A DNA stretch of 64,000 bases from Chitinophaga vietnamensis (GCF_902167635.1 NZ_CABHMS010000007.1:248001-312000); one strand, 5' to 3'; positions 16,424 through 25,229 are shown, numbered from the stretch's first letter. A program made the numbers and translations. The notes: generated by a model not told the origin, from the sequence alone.

Positions 16424-17278
16424 TTATCCGCTATCGCTTTTTACGTATTGCTTGGGAGAAAATCCGGTATGGAATTTAAAGAAGCGGGAGAAGCTCGACA
16501 GGTCTTTAAAGCCCAGCGAATAACCAATCTCTTTGATCGACATGTCTGTGCTTTGTATCAGTCTTTTCGCTTCCAGCAGTATCCTTTGTCGTATCAGGCT
16601 GGAAGCGGAAACTTTGAACTGTCGCTTGCACAATATATTCAGGTAGTTGGGTACAATAAACAAATGTTCGGCATAAAAGGCCACCATCTTCTGTTCCCGG
16701 AAATGCTGGTCTATCAGCAATAAAAAATTATACAGCAAAGGATTGATGCGCCGGCTGATCGTACGTCTGAAATCCTTCTCTGCCTGGCGGCTCACGAGCA
16801 TGGCGATCAGGCGTGCGCGTTCATGTACGATCTCCCAGAAAATATTGGACGATGCCAGCTCATGTTCAATAGCCTCGAACTCATTCGATATCTTTCGGAA
16901 CAGTGCAGCGTCCAGCGTCAGCACGCTGTGCTGGTTAAATCTTGCAAAAGAAAATTGCAAGGTCGAAGAAAATGTCTCAAAAAGACGACGGTCGATGATC
17001 AGTTTCATCCCTTTTGTATTCTTGCCCAGATCCCACTTATGTATCTGGCCCGGAAAAAGCAGGTGTACCTGGTTTGCTTCTACCGGATGATCGATAAAAT
17101 CGATCCAATGTACGCCGCTGCCTCTCTCAAATAACAGGAATACAAAAAAGTCATGAGAACGCGCTTCTTCAATGCTACTGGCCCCATCAAAGCGGTGGAA
17201 TACCACACTACCATCGGGATCCCAGGCCTCCTGAAATTTCCTGATCTCAAGTATTGGAAATTTTTCTTTGGATTTCAT
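16424..17278 (-). CDS. AraC-family transcriptional regulator
   Basis: A 284-residue AraC regulator starting MKSKEKFPILEI, with an N-terminal cupin (VHLLFPGQIHKWD) and a C-terminal double HTH (AFYAEHLFIVPNYLNILCK and IKEIGYSLGFKDLSSFSRFF). It is paralogous to the AraC gene at 15.1 kb. Its translation start lies in a 17-bp tandem duplication, which creates a four-codon upstream reading frame (Met-Lys-Pro-Lys-stop). Confidence 0.9.
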   Translation of the reverse strand: MKSKEKFPILEIRKFQEAWDPDGSVVFHRFDGASSIEEARSHDFFVFLLFERGSGVHWIDFIDHPVEANQVHLLFPGQIHKWDLGKNTKGMKLIIDRRLFETFSSTLQFSFARFNQHSVLTLDAALFRKISNEFEAIEHELASSNIFWEIVHERARLIAMLVSRQAEKDFRRTISRRINPLLYNFLLLIDQHFREQKMVAFYAEHLFIVPNYLNILCKRQFKVSASSLIRQRILLEAKRLIQSTDMSIKEIGYSLGFKDLSSFSRFFKFHTGFSPKQYVKSDSG

Positions 17279-17300
17279 TCTTATTTGGGTTTCATTCTTA
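17267..17300 (-). repeat. 17-bp tandem duplication of the AraC start region
   Basis: On the minus strand TAAGAATGAAACCCAAA is immediately followed by TAAGAATGAAATCCAAA (16 of 17 identical). The second copy contains the start codon of the AraC gene; the first contains an ATG that opens a four-codon frame ending in the TAA at the copy junction. Confidence 0.75.
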
Positions 17301-17795
17301 AAAACGACAAATGGGACTTTAATCTAAATCAAGTTGACATGGCATCATTGACATAGATATTCCATGAAATGGCTGGCAAATAATCGCTGCATACCGCCGT
17401 TCTCCAGCAATGAAACGGCGTATTAAAACGCTAACAGGTATACAACCCAATGGTGTGACAAGTCCGGTTTTTCCGGAAATAATACTTCAAATGCTAACGA
17501 TGCGTACAATCAATTGCGCAAGTAATTTATTGATAAAACAATCTCTTACTGGCTCTCAATTCAATAGGTACAAAAATATGGTAACGGTATAAAGGGATCA
17601 TTGTCCTGTTTATTAAAAAACTTGGCTGTTTTATAGCTCCCGCCCCTGTTATTGATACGACCGATAATAGTGTTGGGCACGGTACTATATGCGTTACCGT
17701 TAGGGGCAATTAATCGTATTGAACCAGACAACATGCATCTTGCAAAATATTATCAGAGATGAGAGAAGCGTCAGGTAAAACTGTGAAGAAACAAG
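17301..17795. other. AT-rich intergenic stretch without a gene
   Basis: About 500 bp between the AraC gene and the GH18 terminator. Two frames of 60 codons exist, one on each strand, but neither has coding character or family resemblance. TTGACAT at 17334-17340 and again at 17348-17354 is the only repeated word I notice. The sequence is clearly more AT-rich than its neighbours and could be decayed DNA. Confidence 0.5.
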
Positions 17796-17823
17796 ACAGG
17801 CCGGCTTTTGCAAGCCGGCCTGT
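17796..17823 (-). terminator. Terminator of the GH18 gene
   Basis: ACAGGCCGGCTT (17796-17807) pairs perfectly with AAGCCGGCCTGT (17812-17823) around a 4-nt loop. On the minus strand it lies 28 bp after the GH18 stop and is followed by T-rich sequence. Confidence 0.8.
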
Positions 17824-17851
17824 GATTATCGTATTACTATAAATGTTACGA

Positions 17852-18850
17852 TCAGTGTGCAGGATTCATGATCTGTATCAGTTGTTTGCTCACGATATAA
17901 GTAGGTGCATACAAAGTATTATCTGTAGCAGAAGTGAGTGGCGCATCTCTATCGATCGCATAGCCGAATACGCCGCCTTTCTTTGCCCCTGTGGGTTCCC
18001 AGCGGGCGTAGTCGTAGGCGCGGCCGGTGCCATTCACCGGGTAAGTTACATCATACCATACATTGGAAGGGTAACCATTTTCTTCATAGAAGGAGAAGCC
18101 CGGCACAAACTGGCTGGATTTGATGTAGGGAGAAAATGTTTGCCAGGTGGATTGCAAGGTGCTGGCGCCGCGGCCATAGGCCTGTAACCATACATAGTCC
18201 ACCATGGTATATACTTTTCTGAAAAGGCTGTTGGTGCCGCTCTGATTAGTATCAAATGTAAGCAGCTTGCCGGTGCCTGATTTCGGGCCGAGGTATTTGG
18301 ATAAGGCCGTATATACGCCCGCCATATCGGTGAGTGTTTGTCCGCTCGGTGTGCTCTCCACATCGATATCATAACCATCAAATCCATATTTGTTGATGGT
18401 GCTGTCCATGATATACCGTGCTGTTTTGCCATAGCCGCTGGTATCATGCGTAGCGCCGGCCACGAGGTTGAGATTACCGGTGAGGATCACTTTGGTGCCT
18501 TTGGCATGTAATGCGCTGATCCATCCCGGCACGCTGCTGGCAATGGGAGAGGTAGAAGAGAAGCAGAAGAGGATCAATACATCGAGGCTATCAGGCACTT
18601 GTGAGAAGTTAGTGCCAAAGGGCGCGGCGCCGTAGCAAGGGCCCTGGATGCGGTAAAAGCCGGCATAGATCTCATGCGGGCGGCTCTTGTAGGCCAGCAG
18701 GCTATCCAGGTAAGGATTGCTGCTGAGTGTGGTCATAGCTTTGTTCGTGGACAGTTTTTCTTTTTGTTGGGCATCTTTTGTGCAGGCGGCGCCGAGTATC
18801 AGCATGGCCAATGCCATCCATACCAGCGGCAATAAGCGCTTGTGTTGCAT
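17852..18850 (-). CDS. GH18 endo-beta-N-acetylglucosaminidase/chitinase-like lipoprotein
   Basis: A 332-residue exported lipoprotein: signal peptide followed by GAACTKD with Cys23 as lipidation site. The GH18 catalytic motif DGYDIDVE is near residues 156-163, the D-x-x-D-x-D-x-E pattern whose final Glu is the acid; substrate-assisted catalysis is expected. Total length and the short barrel resemble endo-beta-N-acetylglucosaminidases (F/H type), which cut the chitobiose core of N-glycans, more than processive chitinases. No chitin-binding module is seen. The start at 18850 is chosen for the signal peptide. Transcribed alone. Confidence 0.85.
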   Translation of the reverse strand: MQHKRLLPLVWMALAMLILGAACTKDAQQKEKLSTNKAMTTLSSNPYLDSLLAYKSRPHEIYAGFYRIQGPCYGAAPFGTNFSQVPDSLDVLILFCFSSTSPIASSVPGWISALHAKGTKVILTGNLNLVAGATHDTSGYGKTARYIMDSTINKYGFDGYDIDVESTPSGQTLTDMAGVYTALSKYLGPKSGTGKLLTFDTNQSGTNSLFRKVYTMVDYVWLQAYGRGASTLQSTWQTFSPYIKSSQFVPGFSFYEENGYPSNVWYDVTYPVNGTGRAYDYARWEPTGAKKGGVFGYAIDRDAPLTSATDNTLYAPTYIVSKQLIQIMNPAH

Positions 18851-19027
18851 GTGTGTGGGTTTTATGAGTAAATAAAAAATCGACAGGACAAACGACCAGC
18901 ACGTATTTTTCATCGTTCAGGTTGCAGTATTTGTATAAATAAAAGAGAAGCCACCAGGAAGGCGGCAAGTGCGAGCAAACGTCAGATATGAGATTAACAA
19001 GATAGGTTAAAAATGGAAACCGAGCAA

Positions 19028-19124
19028 ATATTTAGGGATTTATTGATTTACGGATTTTTTGATTTGAGGAAACCTTGAGTTCCCTCAAATCAAAAAATCC
19101 GTAAATCAATAAATCCCTAAATAT
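19028..19124. repeat. Long palindrome with 42-bp arms
   Basis: The arm at 19028-19069 is the exact reverse complement of 19083-19124, separated by 13 bp. The arms are AT-rich with internal quasi-repeats (GGGATTTATTGATTTACGG). The right arm contains the stop codon of the epimerase gene. This is far longer than an ordinary terminator; it may be a REP-like or MITE-like intergenic element that also terminates transcription. Confidence 0.9.
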
Positions 19125-20010
19125 AATACCCTGGTCGGTCGATATCAGCCAGCAATGAGGGGTGTGTGGGAAGCCATGATAGTTGTTCCTGCGTTTGTTT
19201 GCTGGAGGCAGGAACATCCAGGGAGAAGAAACGCGCTATCCAGCCGAAGTGGTCGGATGCCGTTTCCGGCGATTGGGCTACCACCGGCACTTGCAGCTGT
19301 TTGCCGATAATGGCGGCAATATCCCTGGTGGGGATGCCTTCGTCGCCCACGGCATGATACCTGGCGCCGGCAACGCCTCGCTCCAGTATCAACCTGAACG
19401 CCCGTGCGGCATCCAGCCTGTGCACGGCCGGCCAGCGGTTCAGGCCATCGCCGATGAAGGCTGACACGCCCTTCTCCCGTGCAATGTTGATGAGCGCCGG
19501 CACAAAGCCATGATCGCCATCGCCATGAACAGATGGGGGCAAACGCAGCACCGATGCCCGTACACCGCGTGCGGCCAGGGCCATCGCTGCCTCTTCCGAT
19601 GCGGCGCGCGGCAGGGAGCGCGGCCCGGCCGCCGGTCCGTCGTTCTCTGTGGCAATGCCGCCATTATGCACGATGCTGGTACCGGAGGTCACCACCAGCG
19701 GGCGCGCCGAACCCTCCAATGCGGCGCCTATTGCAGTAATGGCGCGCCGGTCGGCTTCGCAACTGGCTTCAAAGTTGGCGAAATCATGTATGAACGCCGT
19801 ATGGATTACGCCATCGGCGGCCATCGCACCACGTTGCAAACTATCGGTATCATTCACATCACCGCGATGCACGGCCGCACCCGCCGCCGCCAGCCGCTGT
19901 GCAGCGGCATCTGAACGTGCAAGGCCCAGCACCTCATGCCCTGCCTGTAATAATTCCTGAACAATGGCCGAACCAATAAAGCCCGTAGCGCCTGTAACAA
20001 AAACACGCAT
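19117..20010 (-). CDS. NAD(P)-dependent epimerase/dehydratase-type SDR
   Basis: A 297-residue extended/atypical SDR starting MRVFVTGATGFIGSAI, with the GxxGxxG nucleotide loop at residues 7-13. GVIHTAFIHDF and VVTSGTS follow in the expected strands. The usual YxxxK is not clear, as in several atypical SDRs. The final codons and the stop lie inside the long palindrome. The gene is divergent from the Crp/Fnr regulator 114 bp away, which likely controls it. Confidence 0.88.
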   Translation of the reverse strand: MRVFVTGATGFIGSAIVQELLQAGHEVLGLARSDAAAQRLAAAGAAVHRGDVNDTDSLQRGAMAADGVIHTAFIHDFANFEASCEADRRAITAIGAALEGSARPLVVTSGTSIVHNGGIATENDGPAAGPRSLPRAASEEAAMALAARGVRASVLRLPPSVHGDGDHGFVPALINIAREKGVSAFIGDGLNRWPAVHRLDAARAFRLILERGVAGARYHAVGDEGIPTRDIAAIIGKQLQVPVVAQSPETASDHFGWIARFFSLDVPASSKQTQEQLSWLPTHPSLLADIDRPGYYI

Positions 20011-20063
20011 AAATCCTGATTTTGATGTACCACAAAATTGCAGCGCAACAAGCCCCCGGCACA

Positions 20064-20099
20064 AGGTCATTTGACACAATTTTACCAGGTCATTTGACA
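20064..20099. promoter_or_regulatory. 13-bp direct repeat, candidate regulator sites
   Basis: AGGTCATTTGACA occurs at 20064-20076 and again at 20087-20099, a 23-bp period. Each copy contains the dyad GTCA-TT-TGAC. They lie in the divergent gap between the epimerase and the Crp/Fnr-type gene. Confidence 0.6.
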
Positions 20100-20107
20100 T
20101 ATCTTTG
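20100..20107 (+). promoter_or_regulatory. -7 box of the Crp/Fnr-type gene
   Basis: TATCTTTG matches the Bacteroidota TAnnTTTG box, 17 bp before the start codon. The second repeat copy abuts it, so a bound protein would block or contact RNA polymerase. Confidence 0.5.
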
Positions 20108-20124
20108 TACTGAAATTATCGCCC

Positions 20125-20712
20125 ATGTCTGAACTTTTTGAAAACTATATCCAGTCTAAAATTCATCTTACCAAAGACGAATTGCAACATATTATTTCCC
20201 TGGCCGTCACGAAAAGAGTACGCAAAAGGCAGCTGCTGCTGGAAGAGGGCGAAGTATGCATCCATAAGATGTTCGTGATAAAAGGACTGCTAAAAACCTA
20301 CATACTCAAAGATGACGGCACGGAATATATCATGCGCTTCGCACCGGAAAACAGCTGGATCACCGACCATGAGAGCTATACGCACCAGACGCCGTCGAAA
20401 TATTATATTGAAGCGATGGAAGACAGCACCGTGATGTTGTGGGCGCGCGATCATTTCTATATTCTGCTGGAAAGCATCCCTGCCCTGAAAGCCTACGCCG
20501 TTAATACGATATCCAACAGCCTCAATGCCAGCCAGGACAGGATACGCATGCATATCAGCGCTTCTTCAGAAGAAAAATACCAGGAATTTCTTCACACCTT
20601 TCCCGATCTGGCTAACCGTATCCCCTTACATCTGATCGCCTCCTACCTTGGCATATCCAGGGAAACACTCAGCAGGATACGCCATGCACAACGTAGTGTG
20701 AAAAGCCATTAG
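20125..20712 (+). CDS. Crp/Fnr-family transcriptional regulator
   Basis: A 195-residue regulator. Residues about 25-120 form a cyclic-nucleotide-binding-type beta-barrel (LLLEEGEVCIHKMFVIKG), and residues about 160-190 a winged HTH (LIASYLGISRETLSRIR). The phosphate-binding cassette residues for cAMP are not evident and there is no FNR cysteine cluster, so the signal is unknown. This form is common in Bacteroidota beside single oxidoreductases. Divergent from the epimerase. Confidence 0.9.
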   Translation: MSELFENYIQSKIHLTKDELQHIISLAVTKRVRKRQLLLEEGEVCIHKMFVIKGLLKTYILKDDGTEYIMRFAPENSWITDHESYTHQTPSKYYIEAMEDSTVMLWARDHFYILLESIPALKAYAVNTISNSLNASQDRIRMHISASSEEKYQEFLHTFPDLANRIPLHLIASYLGISRETLSRIRHAQRSVKSH

Positions 20713-20815
20713 TTTTTACGCGTGAGCTGATTAGGAAATTATTCGGCTCATGAAGTACAATTGGCAACAACCGGACTATTAACAAACCAGGGGTAACAAA
20801 CCATCTTTCTACTAG

Positions 20816-21406
20816 CTATTTCACGTGTACCGCCGGTATCGCAAATGCGGCCACTGCATTCCGCGAAGCCTCCATGCCCGTTTTCAGACGGTTCAGAAAG
20901 GCCGTCACATCTTTACCATAAGCCCTTTCGCTTAGAGAGAACAGGACTACGCCGGATGGGTCTTTCATGGCTACGTACCGGTAAACATTTCTTTCAAGAA
21001 TATCTATCCGCTTTCCGTCGGCATTGTTGGCGCTCACGAGAAAATCGAGCAACACTTCGCCATCTTTCTCAAACACCTGGTATTGCACCATGGGATTACT
21101 TTCCTTCATCTTTTTCAACTCTGCCACCTTATGCCCAGCAAGATCCTTTACGGTGGCTTGTCCGCGGAGATAGTCGATCGACAGCATTTTTGAAAAATGC
21201 TCAACATTATCACCGGTGGTAAAATATTCCTGCTTGTAATAATTAGCTGCGGGGTGCGAGGACCATTGCAGATGCCAGCTTGTTTTGTTGAATTGAATGG
21301 GGCCCGGCACATGCAGGTAATCAGTGGCCGCAGGGGTTTGCGCTGATGCTACCGTACTAAAGAGCCATACAGCTAAGGCGAGGCTCATTAAAAATATCTT
21401 CTTCAT
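20816..21406 (-). CDS. Secreted protein of unknown function
   Basis: A 196-residue exported protein (signal peptide 1-22, ending ASAQ). I do not recognise the family. The mature part is a mix of strands and helices with no cysteines; DFLVSANNADGKR and ERNVYRYVA are its most patterned segments, and the C-terminal third is helical. It is transcribed away from, and just downstream of, the AraC gene on the same strand and has a 9-bp-arm dyad in its 5' region. Confidence 0.7.
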   Translation of the reverse strand: MKKIFLMSLALAVWLFSTVASAQTPAATDYLHVPGPIQFNKTSWHLQWSSHPAANYYKQEYFTTGDNVEHFSKMLSIDYLRGQATVKDLAGHKVAELKKMKESNPMVQYQVFEKDGEVLLDFLVSANNADGKRIDILERNVYRYVAMKDPSGVVLFSLSERAYGKDVTAFLNRLKTGMEASRNAVAAFAIPAVHVK

Positions 21407-21413
21407 CTCTCAA

Positions 21414-21435
21414 AAATAGACATTATTGTCTATTT
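21414..21435. promoter_or_regulatory. 9-bp-arm inverted repeat at AraC stop/secreted gene start
   Basis: AAATAGACA (21414-21422) and TGTCTATTT (21427-21435) are perfect arms around TTAT. The site overlaps the AraC stop codon and lies 7 bp before the start of the secreted protein gene on the same strand. It may be an operator or a weak attenuator. Confidence 0.5.
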
Positions 21436-22302
21436 CCGCTCTTCTATCAGTCGTTGTTGCCGGCGATAGGCCCCGGGCGTCATTCCGCGGTGTTTTCTGA
21501 ATAATTTAGAGAGATAACTCTCATCATTGAACGACAGTTCAAGGGCGATCTCTTTCAATCGCATGTTGCTGTATACAAGCCGTGTTTCTATCAGTTTCAA
21601 CCGGTATTCCAACAAATAATCCTGCAAGCTGCGGCCAGTGTGTTTTTTAAAATATTCGCCGAGATAATGAGGGGAGATATTCACGCGTTCCGCCATGGTA
21701 TCAATTTTCAGGGCGGCTGCATCGCCGATGTGCTGCTGTATATAGCTGATCATTTTCATCGCCAATGGTTGCTCGCTGCCACTGCTCACAGAGCCTTCAC
21801 TGGCGATCAGGTTACGGGCGATCAGGTTGATGAGGATAGATAATGATTGACGGATGATCAAGGTATGGCCATAAGACTTTTGTTGATACTCCCGGATGAT
21901 CCCGTCCAGCAAGGCATGCGCCAGTTTCTCATCATTGCGTTCCCGGAAGATACAACCGGCTTTTGCATGATAATGGTTCAGGATATAACTGATCTTCCGG
22001 AGGTTGTCGCAGGTTTCAAGGCGTTCATTCTCGAACCTCACCTGTTCGATGAAGGCCGGGCTGAAACGCAGCAAGGCAATGCTGCTGCCGGTTTCGGGCG
22101 AAAAGGTATAAGGCGTGCCTTGTTGCAAAAGAAATAATTTACGGGGCGCATAACGGTAATCATATTGCCCCTCGCTGAACTGCCCCTTCCCTTCCAGCAC
22201 GTATGCCATTTCAAAGAAGTAGTCGGACCGGAACCTGTGCCTGCGCATGTTGGTTTGCACGATGTCCACTTCCACCTGGTCTATTATCTTCATAAACGCC
22301 AT
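21430..22302 (-). CDS. AraC-family transcriptional regulator
   Basis: A 290-residue AraC regulator with an N-terminal cupin (YAPRKLFLLQQGTPYTF) and a C-terminal double HTH (MAERVNISPHYLGEYFKKHTG and LKEIALELSFNDESYLSKLFR). Start sites at 22302 (MAFMKII) and 22293 (MKII) are both possible. It is divergent from the MFS exporter gene with about 80 bp between them, which suggests that it controls export in response to a small molecule. Confidence 0.88.
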   Translation of the reverse strand: MAFMKIIDQVEVDIVQTNMRRHRFRSDYFFEMAYVLEGKGQFSEGQYDYRYAPRKLFLLQQGTPYTFSPETGSSIALLRFSPAFIEQVRFENERLETCDNLRKISYILNHYHAKAGCIFRERNDEKLAHALLDGIIREYQQKSYGHTLIIRQSLSILINLIARNLIASEGSVSSGSEQPLAMKMISYIQQHIGDAAALKIDTMAERVNISPHYLGEYFKKHTGRSLQDYLLEYRLKLIETRLVYSNMRLKEIALELSFNDESYLSKLFRKHRGMTPGAYRRQQRLIEERK

Positions 22303-22380
22303 CCGTCGAAGGTACAAAACAAACCCCTTATAGTACCATTTTTTTTGTACTCTCTGTCGTTGCTTTGCCATCAAAAAAAA

Positions 22381-23769
22381 ATGGCAGCTGCAAAACACCG
22401 ATGGTTCATATTGGCTATTTTATCTGCAGGCGCGTTTTTATCGCCCCTCGATTTCTTTATTGTGAATGTGGCGCTGCCTTCCGTAAAAACCGCGCTGCAA
22501 GCGACTGACACGGCTTTGCAATTAGTAGTGGCAGGCTACGGGCTGACCTATGCGGTGCTGGTGGTAACAGGCGGCAGACTGGGCGATATCTATGGACGCA
22601 AGAAAGTATTCATCGGCGGCATGCTGCTATTCACGATGGCATCCGCAGCATGCGCATTGGCAAAAGAGGTACAATGGCTGATTGCCGCGCGGATATGGCA
22701 AGGCATGGGCGCGGCGATGCTGGCGCCACAAGTGATCGCTACAATACGCGTGATCTTTCCGCCGGAAGAACAAGCGCGCGCCATGGGCATTTTCGGCGCT
22801 ATGTTTGGCCTGGCAGCCATCGGCGGACAATTACTCGGCGGCCTGCTGATCAATGCGCAGCTCTTCGGCTGGACCTGGGAAAGCGTGTTTATGGTGAACC
22901 TGCCTATCGGCATCCTCTGTAGCATCGCCGCCTATTTCGTAATGCAGGAAAACCGCGCCGGCACGCGGCCCCGGCTGGATATCACCGGCATGCTGCTCGC
23001 TACGTTGTCGCTCCTCTTATTCATCTACCCCATCGTAAAAGGCCGCGAGGCACATTGGCCTGCCTGGGTATTTATAAGCATGGCGCTGGCCATCCTCACG
23101 GGATGGGCGCTGTTCCGCTATGAAGAAAAATTACTGCAACGCGGCAAAGCGCCGCTGCTGTATATGCCGCTGCTGAGAGACAGGTCATTTCTGAAAGGCA
23201 TCGGTGTGATCTTCCTATACAATCATACGGCTGCCTTCTTCCTGATATTCCCTTATTACCTGCAAAATGGCTTGCACTATGGCGCTTTTGAAGCGGGATT
23301 ATCGATACTGCCTTATGCTATCGGCTTCTTTATAGCTCCGTTGAGCAGCCATCGTTTCCGCGCTTCCAGTCAGCAATTGATGCAAGCGGGCCTCTTGCTG
23401 CTTATCGCCGGTTTTATGATTGGCGCAGTGGGCATTCATTTTCAACCGGCGCCGGGATGGTGGCTCAAAGCAGGATTGCTGCTGGCTGGTGCGGGCCATG
23501 GCATGGTGATGCCTGCCATGTTACGGCAGATCATGGCCGGTACCGCCGCTTCGCTGGCGGGCCAGGCTTCCGGTATCGTGAGCACGGCCATCCAGGTGGG
23601 CAGCGTTACCGGCACGGCAGTGATCAGCACTTTGTTCTTTTCACTGCTCGGCTCCTTTTCGTATAGCCGTTCCCTTGAGGTGGCATTCATTACGCTGGCA
23701 GCATTGCAATTGGCAGGCTGGCGGCTGGCAAAACGCTATGGTAAAACACAAACAAACAATAATATATGA
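22381..23769 (+). CDS. MFS drug exporter, DHA2-like
   Basis: A 462-residue inner-membrane protein with about 14 hydrophobic helices, consistent with the DHA2 family of proton-driven exporters. DFFIVNVALPSV in helix 1 and GGRLGDIYGRKKVF between helices 2 and 3 (motif A) are diagnostic. The ATG at 22381 is chosen because sequence upstream belongs to the divergent AraC promoter. Substrate unknown; EmrB-type members export hydrophobic toxicants. The last bases overlap the start of the next gene (ATGA-type coupling). Confidence 0.9.
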   Translation: MAAAKHRWFILAILSAGAFLSPLDFFIVNVALPSVKTALQATDTALQLVVAGYGLTYAVLVVTGGRLGDIYGRKKVFIGGMLLFTMASAACALAKEVQWLIAARIWQGMGAAMLAPQVIATIRVIFPPEEQARAMGIFGAMFGLAAIGGQLLGGLLINAQLFGWTWESVFMVNLPIGILCSIAAYFVMQENRAGTRPRLDITGMLLATLSLLLFIYPIVKGREAHWPAWVFISMALAILTGWALFRYEEKLLQRGKAPLLYMPLLRDRSFLKGIGVIFLYNHTAAFFLIFPYYLQNGLHYGAFEAGLSILPYAIGFFIAPLSSHRFRASSQQLMQAGLLLLIAGFMIGAVGIHFQPAPGWWLKAGLLLAGAGHGMVMPAMLRQIMAGTAASLAGQASGIVSTAIQVGSVTGTAVISTLFFSLLGSFSYSRSLEVAFITLAALQLAGWRLAKRYGKTQTNNNI

Positions 23770-24146
23770 ATCATGCTGATCAGGCCAGCAAAATGGTCAA
23801 GGATTTTCACGTGGGCATACAGGACTGGTTCCGTGGCAATAACAATGTGAGCGCAGCGCAACTGCTGCATGCTTTCAGTGCACAATTTCAGATGACAGGC
23901 GCCAATGGCCAGGAGATGGACTTTCCGGCACTCGCAGCCTGGCTGCTATCGGTAAAGGGCAGCCGGCCGGGTATCATCGTCAGCTTCGATAATCTGTGGA
24001 CCGCTTCTACCTTTCATCATACACTGGTGTATTATGAAGAAACACAGTCGATGGGAGACATTACCACCAAACGCAGGTCCAGCGCCATTTTCCGCTTGGA
24101 AGGCGATGACCTGAAATGGTGGCGGTTACAAGAAGAGTGGATGTAA
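23766..24146 (+). CDS. Small NTF2-like protein, translationally coupled to MFS
   Basis: A 126-residue soluble protein overlapping the MFS stop by 4 bp, hence in its operon. An N-terminal helix, FDNLWTASTFHHTLVYYEET strands and the final KWWRLQEEWM strand suggest an NTF2-like cone fold, but no family can be named firmly. There is no signal peptide. Possibly a ligand-binding or modifying partner of the exporter's substrate (inference). Confidence 0.65.
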   Translation: MNHADQASKMVKDFHVGIQDWFRGNNNVSAAQLLHAFSAQFQMTGANGQEMDFPALAAWLLSVKGSRPGIIVSFDNLWTASTFHHTLVYYEETQSMGDITTKRRSSAIFRLEGDDLKWWRLQEEWM

Positions 24147-24149
24147 AGA

Positions 24150-25229
24150 TCAGGGAATAATATGTTCCGCGAGGCGTGCGGCAAATTCGTCCAGACTGGT
24201 CGTTACCGCATTGCTGAGTATAATAATCGTGGAGCCATCTTCCAGTACATGAAACAACATGGCCTGCGCTCCCATAATGGAGCCGGGCCTTTTCACGATG
24301 GTATATTGCTGCTGATGGATCTTGTAATTCTTATACACCCAAACGCCATAGCCATACTCGCCTAATCCTGAGGTGAACATCAGGTCGAGCGTAGCTTGTT
24401 TCAACAGCTTCCGGCCAAACAGTGCGTTGGAAAATTTCAGTACATCGTCTGCAGTAGAATACATGGCGCCCGAAGCATACCAGTTCTCCATGTACACCGG
24501 CAGATCGTTGACCAGCTGCCTGATATCATCCCGGTAAAAATAGGTATCTGCCAATTTCGGAATGACCGTTTGCTGATATGCGATACCGGTATTATTCAGC
24601 TGCAATGGTTGCAGGATGCGGGTTTTCAGGTTCTCTTCAAAACTTTTGCCGCTCACCTGTTCGATGATCTTGCCGAGAATAATATAATCAGCATTGTTGT
24701 AGTCCCACTCCTTCCCTGGTATGGTGTCCAGTTTACCGCTGCTGAAAAGTGTCAGCATTTCATCGGAAGTATGCGGCAGCTGGTATTGCGGCATCCCGTT
24801 CTTCAATACTGATTCCATGGAAGTGATGTTGGCATCCATATTATGAATGCCGGAAGTCATGTTGAGGAGCTGTTCTATAGTTACTTTATCTGCTCCTTCT
24901 CCTTTGTAGCCGGGCAGGTACGCGCTGATCGTTTTATGCAGATCGATCTTGTCTTGTTCATACAATTGCAGTATCAGTACGGCGGCAAATGCTTTGGTGA
25001 TAGAGGCGATCTTGTAACGTGTATCCGGTGTGTTAGGCGTTTTATGTTGGAAATTGGCCAGCCCGAAACTCTTTCTGTACCAGGCTTTGTCGTGCTTTGC
25101 CAGTACGATGGTACCATTGAAATTATTCTTCCTGGCGAAGGAGTCGATGAAAGCCGCTGCCCCAGGGGATTGTGCAGCAATGGAACAGGTGATAGCGAGA
25201 AAGGCGATCAGGGAGATTATCTTTTTCAT
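24150..25229 (-). CDS. Secreted serine hydrolase (class C beta-lactamase fold)
   Basis: A 359-residue exported protein (signal peptide 1-20, ending IAAQ). SITK at 76-79 is the SxxK catalytic motif and YNN at 177-179 the YxN motif; PGSIMGAQA in the C-terminal third stands near the third motif. It is closer to D-Ala-D-Ala carboxypeptidase/esterase-like Pfam Beta-lactamase proteins than to resistance enzymes. Its stop is 3 bp from the convergent NTF2-like gene. Confidence 0.88.
   Translation of the reverse strand: MKKIISLIAFLAITCSIAAQSPGAAAFIDSFARKNNFNGTIVLAKHDKAWYRKSFGLANFQHKTPNTPDTRYKIASITKAFAAVLILQLYEQDKIDLHKTISAYLPGYKGEGADKVTIEQLLNMTSGIHNMDANITSMESVLKNGMPQYQLPHTSDEMLTLFSSGKLDTIPGKEWDYNNADYIILGKIIEQVSGKSFEENLKTRILQPLQLNNTGIAYQQTVIPKLADTYFYRDDIRQLVNDLPVYMENWYASGAMYSTADDVLKFSNALFGRKLLKQATLDLMFTSGLGEYGYGVWVYKNYKIHQQQYTIVKRPGSIMGAQAMLFHVLEDGSTIIILSNAVTTSLDEFAARLAEHIIP

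Noticed and set aside
20093-20107. TTTG at 20093-20096 as -33 box for the TATCTTTG -7 box
   Set aside because: Only 3 bp separate them; the consensus needs about 18-20. The TTTG is part of the direct repeat.
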